Shown in pieces: positions 57,119-64,000 of a stretch of DNA of 64,000 bases. Each line of letters starts with the position of its first letter. The first letter of the stretch is position 1. The stretch lies in the NCBI GenBank assembly GCA_901472405.1, contig LR590463.1, positions 1,426,001 to 1,490,000 of the forward strand, read 5' to 3'. This stretch comes from Serratia rubidaea (GTDB lineage: Bacteria > Pseudomonadota > Gammaproteobacteria > Enterobacterales > Enterobacteriaceae). The position numbers were made by a program, and so were the translations under genes. The notes under the pieces are model-generated. The model worked only from the letters and a program-made list of their open reading frames with translations. It ran no database searches and was not told the DNA's origin.

Positions 57119-57411
57119 TCCCGTCCTGTTGATGCGCCGGCAGCCGCGCTGGCGCAAAGAAATTTCCTGACTTTCCTTCCTTTTTTTCCGGCTTGCGTTA
57201 TGCTCAGCGCGATCGGTAAAAATAACAAAGGCGACAGCCTAATTCCTTATTAAATAATAACTTTTGTCAATTATTCAACTTCCGGTGATTCCCCTGCCGG
57301 CGGCGACACGGTGTGTTCTCCGTCCGGCAGCGCGCGTTGTGGTGGGAACGACGCGCGGAAATAGCAATGCGTTCTGAATATTCATCATTCCGCAAAATAA
57401 GGGTCCCACTT

Positions 57412-58728
57412 ATGCCGTTACGTTTTTACACAGTTAACCACCCGCAAGGCTGCCGAGCTGGCCGCCATTGAACGCGCCGTTGCCACCATCGCGTTTTACT
57501 CCCGACGGCACGATACTGCGCCGCCAACGAATCTGTTTCTACAGCTGATGGGTTATACGCATCAGGAGGTGGTCGGCCAGCCGCACCGTATTTTTTGTGA
57601 GGCGGCGTATGCCGCCAGCGCGGACTACCGGCGGCACTGGCAGCGGCTTGCCGAGGGGCAGGCGATTAGCGACACGGTGCAGCGGCGACGGAAAAACGGC
57701 GAGCCGCTGTGGCTGCAGGGCACCTATACGCCGGTGTTCGACCGCCGCGGCCGGGTGTGCGAGATTATCAAGATTGCCAGCGACGTCAGCGCGCGCATCG
57801 TGCGTGACCAGGAGCATGTCAGCCTGCTGACCGCGCTGAGCGCTCGATGGCGATGATCACCTTCAGCCCGCAGGGCGTTATTTTAGACGCCAACGACAAT
57901 ATGCTGGCGCTGATGGGCTATAGCCTGGCGGAGGCACGCGGGCAGTCGCACCGTATGCTGTGCCCGGCCGAATATGTCGCCAGCGCCGACTATCAGCAGC
58001 ATTGGCAGCGGCTGGCGCGCGGCGAGTATATTACCGGCCGGTTTGAGCGGGTGAACCGGCAGGGCGCGCGGGTCTGGCTGGAAGCCAGCTATAACCCGAT
58101 TCTGGATAACGAAGGGCGGGTGGTGAAGGTGGTGAAGATCGCGCAGGACATTACCCGTGTGATGCAGCAGCAACAGCAGGAGGAGGCGCTGATGCGCGAC
58201 GTGCATCAGCTGTCGCTGGATACCGACCGCAGCGCGGCGCAGGGGGCGGACATCGTGCAGCGGGCGGTGGACGGCATGCAGCAGGTGGAAACGGCGGCGC
58301 AGCACACCTCGCAGCTGATCGGCGAGCTGGGGGACTATTCACAGCAGATCGATACGCTGGTGGCGGCGATGCGGAAAATTGCCGCCCAGACCAACCTGCT
58401 GGCGATCAACGCGGCGATTGAGGCGGCGCACGCCGCGGAGCACGGGCGCGGCTTTGCGGTGGTGGCCGGCGAGGTGCGTGCGCTGGCGGAACAGTCGCGC
58501 AAGGCGGCGGTGGAGATTGAAGGCATGACCAAGGCGATCCAGCACGGCGTGGCGGCGGCGATTGACGGCATGGCGACCTGCGTGGCGCAGGCGGGCGGCG
58601 GCGTGACGCTGACCCGCGACGCCGGCGCGGTGATCCATCAGGTCAATCTGGGCATGCAGGACGTGGTGAAGCTGATGCAGGCGTTCCGCACGGTCAAGCA
58701 GGAAGAAACGCTGACGGACGCCCGCTGA
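57412..58728 (+). pseudogene. Soluble PAS-PAS methyl-accepting chemotaxis protein (several indels)
   Basis: A receptor with two tandem PAS domains. The second-PAS stretches LMGYTHQEVVGQPHR and [19 protein letters not shown] head the repeats, each followed by an RVW/LWLQ..YNPI core. A MCP signalling domain then includes [20 protein letters not shown] and [19 protein letters not shown]. No membrane segment is seen, so it would be cytoplasmic, possibly an Aer-like redox or oxygen sensor. Reading frames change at about five places between 57425 and 57535, and again at 57842 (one G missing: LLTALERSMAM). It may be a sequencing artefact or a decayed gene. Confidence 0.78.
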
Positions 58729-58740
58729 CGGGCGGGCGTC
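58717..58740 (+). terminator. Stem-loop at the end of the chemoreceptor gene
   Basis: GACGCCCG (58717-58724) and CGGGCGTC (58733-58740) form a perfect 8-bp stem that spans the stop codon, between convergent genes. The T-tail is poor. Confidence 0.5.
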
Positions 58741-58747
58741 GTTGAGG

Positions 58748-59806
58748 TCAGCCGGCCTGCCACTCGGCCACCAGGGTTTGCACCAGCCGCGCAGCGGGCA
58801 TCTCCCGCGCCAGCGCGGCGCCCTGGCCGGCCCATTGGGCGCCGAAGCCCGCTTCGCCCTGTGCGCCGGCGGCGGCGGCGAGCGCTTTGCCCAGCGCATA
58901 GGTCAGCGGATAGGGCGGAATGCTGTCCGGCGCGATGTCGCGGGCAAACTGGCAGAACGCATTATTGATGCACCTGGCCGGCCGGCCGGAGATGGCGGAG
59001 GTCATCACCGTATGGGCGGCCTGCGGGCTTTGCAGAGTGCGGCGGTAAGCCGGATTGGCGGCGGACTCCGGGCACAGAATAAACGCAGTGCCCAGTTGGA
59101 CGCCGGCCGCGCCCAGCTTCAGCATCGCGGCCATTCCCGCGCCGTCCATAATGCCGCCGGCGGCAATCACCGGCACGTCGGTGACCTGCCGTATCGCCTG
59201 CAGCAGGGTAAAGGTGGTTAACCGGCAGTCGTCCTCCTGCAGATTAAACTGGCCGCGGTGCCCGCCGGCCTCAATGCCCTGCGCCACAATAAAATCGATC
59301 TGACTGTCGGCGATCTGTCTGGCCTCTGCCGGCGTGGTGGCGCTGGCAAAGGTGACGATGCCGCGCGCCTTTAACTGGCCGATAAACGCGGCGGAGGGGA
59401 TGCCGAAATGGAAGCTGACCACCGCCGGGCACAGGGTTAACAGCACTTCCAGCATGCGCGCGTTGTCGTGAAACGTCTGGTAGATTTCGCTTAATCCGGC
59501 GGGCGGTTCGGCGCCGTACTGGCGGAACAGCGGCGTGAAGCGTTCAATCCACGCCTGTTCCAGCGCCGCATCGCGCTGTACCGGCGGGTGGCAGAACACA
59601 TTGACGTTAATCGGCCCGGCCGTCAGGGCCTGCGTTTTGCCGATCATCACTTCCGCCTGCTCCGGCGTGGCGGCGCCGACGCTGATGGAGCCTAACGCGC
59701 CGGCGTTGCTGACCGCCGCCGCCAGTTCGGGGGTGGAGACGCCCGCCATCGGCGCCTGCACCAGCGGGTACTGCAGATTAAGCCGGGTACACAAAGCGTT
59801 TTTCAT
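58748..59806 (-). CDS. Nitronate monooxygenase family protein
   Basis: A 352-residue FMN TIM barrel of the NMO/2-nitropropane dioxygenase family. It starts MKNALCTRLNLQYPLVQAPM, has the FMN phosphate-binding VIAAGGIMDGAGMAAMLKLG and the conserved QGIEAGGHRGQF (catalytic His) and GVQLGTAFILCPES stretches. It oxidises nitronates such as propionate-3-nitronate. It is divergent from a LysR gene with 89 bp between them. Confidence 0.92.
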   Translation of the reverse strand: MKNALCTRLNLQYPLVQAPMAGVSTPELAAAVSNAGALGSISVGAATPEQAEVMIGKTQALTAGPINVNVFCHPPVQRDAALEQAWIERFTPLFRQYGAEPPAGLSEIYQTFHDNARMLEVLLTLCPAVVSFHFGIPSAAFIGQLKARGIVTFASATTPAEARQIADSQIDFIVAQGIEAGGHRGQFNLQEDDCRLTTFTLLQAIRQVTDVPVIAAGGIMDGAGMAAMLKLGAAGVQLGTAFILCPESAANPAYRRTLQSPQAAHTVMTSAISGRPARCINNAFCQFARDIAPDSIPPYPLTYALGKALAAAAGAQGEAGFGAQWAGQGAALAREMPAARLVQTLVAEWQAG

Positions 59807-59895
59807 CGTTACACCTGCCTGAGTTCACGGTAAGGTAGATAAAATCTCGTGTAGAGACTAAAAAATCAATATCGTTTTCAAAATGAGAATGAAAG

Positions 59896-60770
59896 ATGAA
59901 CCATACTTCACTGGAAATCTTCAGGGTGGTGGCGGAAGAGCTGAGCATTAACCGCGCCGCCCGACGGGTGGGGCGGGTGCAGTCCAACGTTACGACGCGT
60001 ATTCAGCATCTTGAAGAGGAGCTGGACGTTCAGCTGTTTATCCGCGAGAACCGCACGCTGCGGCTGTCGCCGCAGGGCAAGAAATTCCTGGCGTATGCCA
60101 ACAAAATTCTCAGTCTGGCGGAGGAAGCGCGCCAGTCCCTGCATCCCCATCATCCGGGCGGCGCGCTGGCGTTTGGCGCGATGGAGTGCGCCGCCGCCAG
60201 CCGGTTGTCGCAGCCGCTGGCGGCCTTCAGCCGGGCGTGCCCGGCGGTGCAGCTGAGTTTTACCACGCTGCCGACGCGCCAGTTGACGGAAAAGGTGCAA
60301 AGCCGGGAGCTGGACTGCGCGCTGGTGGCGCTGCCGGTTAACGGGGAAGGCGAGGCGCTGTGCCCCGAGGGGCTGTCCTGCCAGCCGATGTTTGTCGAAC
60401 GGCTGATGCTGCTGCAGTCGGCGGCGGCGGCGGAAGGCTCCGCGCCCAGCAGAAAACTGGCCGCCTTCGTTGACGGCTGCACCTACCGGGAGATCGCCCT
60501 GCGCCTGCTTGCCGGCGTGAAGGGGAGCGGCCGCCCGAGGTGCAGGCGGTCGGCTCTTATCACTCGATGCTGGCCTGCGTCGCGTCGGGCAACTACTGCT
60601 GCCTGCTGCCGCAAAGCGTGCTGCAGCTGCTGCAACTGCCGCCGGGGCTGTCCGCTACGCCCGCCGGCAGCGCCGTCACCCAGTTTATCTGGCGGACGGA
60701 GAGCCATTCGCCCGCCGTTGACAGTATGCGCCGCACGCTGCTGGCAACCTCTGACTGGGCCGGGAGTTAG
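59896..60770 (+). CDS. LysR-family regulator (one-base frameshift)
   Basis: A LysR protein of about 291 residues starting MNHTSLEIFRVVAEELSINR, with HTH VGRVQSNVTTRIQHLEEEL. The frame breaks near 60519. Adding one G (gtGaagg to gtGGaagg) gives AGVEGERPPEVQAVGSYHSM and continues to ATSDWAGS, stopping at 60770; uncorrected, it runs on into 60873. It is divergent from the nitronate monooxygenase gene, its probable target. Confidence 0.83.
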
Positions 60771-60781
60771 CGGCAAAATAA

Positions 60782-60802
60782 CGGGGCCGCAAAGCGGCCC
60801 CG
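60782..60802. terminator. Bidirectional-type terminator between LysR and glnQ
   Basis: CGGGGCCGC-aaa-GCGGCCCCG forms a perfect 9-bp stem with a 3-nt loop. The minus-strand side continues TTATTTTG, which fits the end of the glnHPQ transcript. Confidence 0.75.
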
Positions 60803-60820
60803 CGGGTGTGGCAGCCTGCC

Positions 60821-61539
<719 letters not shown>

Positions 61540-61543
<4 letters not shown>

Positions 61544-62199
61544 AGGATTTTCATCCTTCTTTCCAGACGACGCAGCACAAAGCTCAGCACCAGCGTGATG
61601 ATCAGATAAATGACGGCGACGGCGCTCCAGATTTCCAGCGCGCGGAAGTTGCCGGCGATGATTTCCTGCCCCTGACGGGTCAGCTCGGCGACGCCGATAA
61701 CGATAAACAGCGAGGTGTCCTTAATGCTGATAATCCACTGGTTGCCCAGCGGCGGCAGCATGCGGCGCAGCGCCAGCGGCATGATCACATGGCGGATGGT
61801 TTCACGCCGCGACAGGCCGAGCGCCAGACCGGCCTCGCGAAAGCCGTTATGGATCGACAGCACCGCACCGCGGGTGATCTCGGCAATGTAGGCGCCGGAG
61901 TTGATCATAATGGTCACCACCGCGGCGGTGAACGGATCGATGCGCAGATCGGTAAAGGCCATGGGCAGCGCGAAGTAGATAAACATCACCTGCACCACGA
62001 TCGGCGTACCGCGGATCACTTCGATAAACACCAGGGCGATATGGTTGGCGATCCAACCGCCGTAGGTGCGGGCAAAACCGGCGACAAGGCCGATAATCAG
62101 GCCGCCGATCAGACCGAGGACCGAAATCCACAGGGTCATCTTGGCGCCTTCTAACAGAATGGGCAGGGCGGGCCAGATGGCGCTCCAGTCGAACTGCAT
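61540..62199 (-). CDS. glnP: Glutamine ABC transporter permease GlnP
   Basis: A 219-residue permease with about five membrane segments, an N-terminal start [20 protein letters not shown] and the EAA loop [20 protein letters not shown]. It forms the inner-membrane channel for glutamine. It lies 106 bp downstream of glnH, which leaves room for an intergenic hairpin, and is coupled by overlap to glnQ. Confidence 0.96.
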
Positions 62200-62305
62200 G
62201 GTGTTTTACTCCCGGTGTTCCCCAACGGTGGGGATCAGACACAGCCGCACACGGCGGACCGCGCGGTGGCGGCGCCGTGTGCGATGAACACGCGGTCAGA
62301 CGTGA

Positions 62306-63046
62306 TTATTTGGGTTCGGTACCGAACCATTTTTTATAGATTTGGTTGTAGGTGCCGTTTTCACGCAGCGTTTTCAGCGCGCCGTTGACCTTCTCGCGCA
62401 GCTCGCTGCCTTTCGGGAAGGCGATGCCGTACTGCTGCGCTTCCAGCGAGTCGCCTACCGTTTTGAATTTGCCGGCGCCGGCGGTCTTGATGAAGTACAG
62501 AATGTTCGGCGTATCGTGCAGCACCGCGTCGGCGCGCTTGGTGCCCAGCTCCATATAGGCGTTGTCAATATTCGGGAACTGACGCAGGTCCTTGGTTTTT
62601 ACATGCTCCTTCACGTAATCCACCGAACCGGTGCCGCTCTTCACCGCCACCACTTTGCCGTTCAGGTCGTTGACGTTCTTCACGTCGTTATTGTCGGCGT
62701 TGACCATCACCAGCAGGCCGCTTTGGTAGTAGCCGTCGGAGAAGTCGATGGCCTTCTGGCGCTCTTCGGTAATGGTGATGCCGGCCAGCGCCAGATCGAC
62801 GTTTTTGGTCTGCAGCGCCGGGATAATGCCGCCGAAGTCCATCGGCTTCAGGGTGTAGTCCAGCTTCAGCTCTTTGGCGATGGCGGCCCACAGGTCGATA
62901 TCGAAACCGACGTACTGATTACCCTGCTTGAACTCGAAAGGAACGAAGGCGGTGTCGGTGGCGACCACCAGTTTGTCTGCTGCGTGAGAACTTACGGCAA
63001 AGGCCAGCGACAGGGCGGCCAGCGAGGTTTTAAACAGTGACTTCAT
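62306..63046 (-). CDS. glnH: Periplasmic glutamine-binding protein GlnH
   Basis: A 246-residue binding protein with a signal peptide ([20 protein letters not shown], cleavage at SHAA). The mature start [20 protein letters not shown] is typical, and the ligand contacts [15 protein letters not shown] and [20 protein letters not shown] follow. It delivers glutamine to GlnPQ. I chose ATG 63046 for the signal peptide. A conserved sigma-54 promoter lies about 60 bp upstream. Confidence 0.96.
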   Translation of the reverse strand: MKSLFKTSLAALSLAFAVSSHAADKLVVATDTAFVPFEFKQGNQYVGFDIDLWAAIAKELKLDYTLKPMDFGGIIPALQTKNVDLALAGITITEERQKAIDFSDGYYQSGLLVMVNADNNDVKNVNDLNGKVVAVKSGTGSVDYVKEHVKTKDLRQFPNIDNAYMELGTKRADAVLHDTPNILYFIKTAGAGKFKTVGDSLEAQQYGIAFPKGSELREKVNGALKTLRENGTYNQIYKKWFGTEPK

Positions 63047-63103
63047 GAGAGGAATTTCCTGTACAGGTTGTGGTTGACCCATTTTTTTATTGCATTATCG
63101 CTA

Positions 63104-63119
63104 TGAAATAATCGTGCCA
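63104..63119 (-). promoter_or_regulatory. Sigma-54 promoter of glnHPQ
   Basis: The minus strand reads TGGCACGATTATTTCA, with the GG at -24 and the TTTC in place of TTGC at -12, almost identical to E. coli glnHp2 (TGGCACGATTTTTTCA). GCACC/GGTGC-like half-sites at about 63210-63240 could be NtrC sites. This fits nitrogen-limitation control. Confidence 0.82.
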
Positions 63120-63352
63120 CGTCTGCGATTTCTATAAAAACAAAGGGTTAAGATGTGATGTTGTGCCGTTACGGCGAGTTATTATGTGTACGCCCTCACG
63201 CGGCGCCCCGTTAAGGTGCAGGCGCTTGCAATCGGTGCGTTGGTTTATGATTAACTAAAAACTGGTGAGAAAACAACCGAAAGTTAACAATTTGGCATCA
63301 ATATTGATAACTAAATCTAACTTTTTGGCGCAACGCAGGGGATGTCGCAGCG

Positions 63353-63383
63353 CAAAAAAAACCGGTCAGGAGGCCCTGACCGG
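63353..63383 (-). terminator. Rho-independent terminator of ybiI
   Basis: Read on the minus strand, CCGGTCAGG-gcct-CCTGACCGG is a perfect 9-bp stem followed by eight Ts. It begins 7 bp after the corrected ybiI stop. Confidence 0.9.
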
Positions 63384-63389
63384 CGGGTA

Positions 63390-63657
63390 TTAACGTAGTT
63401 GGCTGTCTTTGCTGCCGCGGCGGTTGTATAAACTGCCGGCGGCGTGTTTTTTTATCCAGCGCGCTCTGGCAGTTCAGACAGTAGCGCACGCCTTGTAACG
63501 CCTGGCGGCGCGCCAGCGGGATCTCTTCCCCGCACTCCTGACAGTAATGCTCGCTTTCGCCGTGCCCCAGCGCCTGCCGGGCGCGCTGTACGGCATCGTC
63601 AACGGTGGAATCGATTTGATCCTGAACCGCGCCGTCTGCCGCCCATCCGCTTGCCAT
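63390..63657 (-). CDS. ybiI: DksA-type zinc-finger protein YbiI (one-base frameshift)
   Basis: A small DksA/TraR-type protein starting MASGWAADGAVQDQIDSTVD, with the four-Cys zinc finger CQECGEEIP..CLNCQS. The minus-strand A-run near 63447-63453 has seven As. With six, the C-terminus reads KKHAAGSLYNRRGSKDSQLR and stops at 63390, giving 88 residues, the same length and ending as E. coli YbiI. Uncorrected, it would read on to 63298. It may modulate RNA polymerase, though its role is unproven. It lies between glnH and dps, a conserved order. Confidence 0.93.
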
Positions 63658-63745
63658 AAGCCACCTCCTGCAGTGAAACGCTTCTCAACAGAATATGGCG
63701 TTTTTTTCGCCGATTTCAAGCGTTGTGCGCCGGAGGCGGCCGGGG

Positions 63746-64000
63746 TTATTCGAGATTGGCCTCGATAAACCACAGGAATTTATCCAGATCGCGCGAGGCG
63801 GCGGTAAAGATATCCGCGGTATCTTCGTCATCCACGACGCTGATGGCCTGGCGGATGTCGTTCGCCACCACGCCGTAGCGGTCGGCCAGCGCTTTCAGGT
63901 GTTCCTGCACGCTGTGGATATGCGTCGGGTAGCTTTGCAGCGGCGTGGCCGCATTGACGGTCTGCACGGTGCCCAGCGCTGTGCCGCCCAGCTGGACTAC
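63746..64000 (-). CDS. dps: DNA-protecting ferritin-like protein Dps (C-terminal part)
   Basis: This is the 3' end of dps. The frame is open to the window edge ([20 protein letters not shown]) and ends [22 protein letters not shown]. These are the typical C-terminal helices of enterobacterial Dps, including [20 protein letters not shown]. Dps forms 12-mers that bind DNA and oxidise Fe(II) with peroxide. The start codon lies outside the window. Confidence 0.95.
   Translation of the reverse strand, partial: VVQLGGTALGTVQTVNAATPLQSYPTHIHSVQEHLKALADRYGVVANDIRQAISVVDDEDTADIFTAASRDLDKFLWFIEANLE

Larger units (their letters stand above)
63047..63389. other. glnH-ybiI intergenic region
   Basis: These 343 bp hold the glnH leader, the sigma-54 promoter (63104-63119), candidate upstream NtrC half-sites and, at the right end, the ybiI terminator (63353-63383). 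No extra gene is seen. Confidence 0.7.

Overview
The window looks like a chromosome segment of a GC-rich enterobacterium, most probably Serratia or a close relative in the Yersiniaceae. The evidence is an ERIC element, near-identical homologues of E. coli YajD, YaiL, DinG, YbiB, RlmF, GlnHPQ, YbiI and Dps, an OmpC/PhoE-type porin, and many LysR/AraC regulators typical of Serratia accessory metabolism. No rRNA gene, complete prophage, IS element or CRISPR array was seen.

Layout. 0-6 kb: a fatty-acid desaturase, an ERIC element, the OsmF-YehYXW osmolyte ABC operon and a PhnD-like binding protein. 6-16.3 kb: a Cys-rich regulator, an AraC regulator with AzlCD, a porin, a GST, dinG, an Lrp-type regulator with an EamA exporter, and a LysE exporter. 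16.3-20.8 kb: an AT-rich island with a DUF262 protein coupled to a HEPN protein, a small tyrosine integrase, a tRNA-like leader and a second HEPN protein. 20.9-28.5 kb: yaiL, an RluA-type synthase, yajD, a LysR/EamA/PanE-like unit with two matching operators, GFA, tautomerase, GNAT and LysR genes. 28.7-31.6 kb: an iron-type ABC importer behind a possible Fur box. 31.7-36.3 kb: OsmC, a NimR-like regulator and a FUSC/DUF1656/HlyD efflux unit. 36.5-48.7 kb: an accessory patch of metallo-beta-lactamase-fold hydrolases, alpha/beta hydrolases, a PRISE-like reductase and five LysR regulators, with two AT-rich islets. 50.1-52.2 kb: a MesD/MesX folate-independent methionine synthase pair. 52.5-64 kb: ybiB, an M3 peptidase, a flavin reductase, rlmF, a PAS-chemoreceptor, a nitronate monooxygenase with a divergent LysR gene, glnHPQ with a sigma-54 promoter, ybiI and the 3' part of dps.

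Caution. At least 17 otherwise intact genes carry one or more 1-nt indels, mostly in homopolymer runs. They include conserved genes such as dinG, rlmF, ybiI and mesX. In each case restoring one base gives the full family-length protein. The simplest reading is sequencing or consensus error rather than mass gene decay. I annotate these as single genes and give the indel position.

The strongest candidate for new biology is the 17.0-20.7 kb island. It holds a translationally coupled DUF262-HEPN pair, an integrase whose ribosome site and start codon lie in a perfect hairpin, and a second HEPN gene whose leader can fold either as a reduced tRNA-like cloverleaf or as a 12-bp hairpin next to the start codon.
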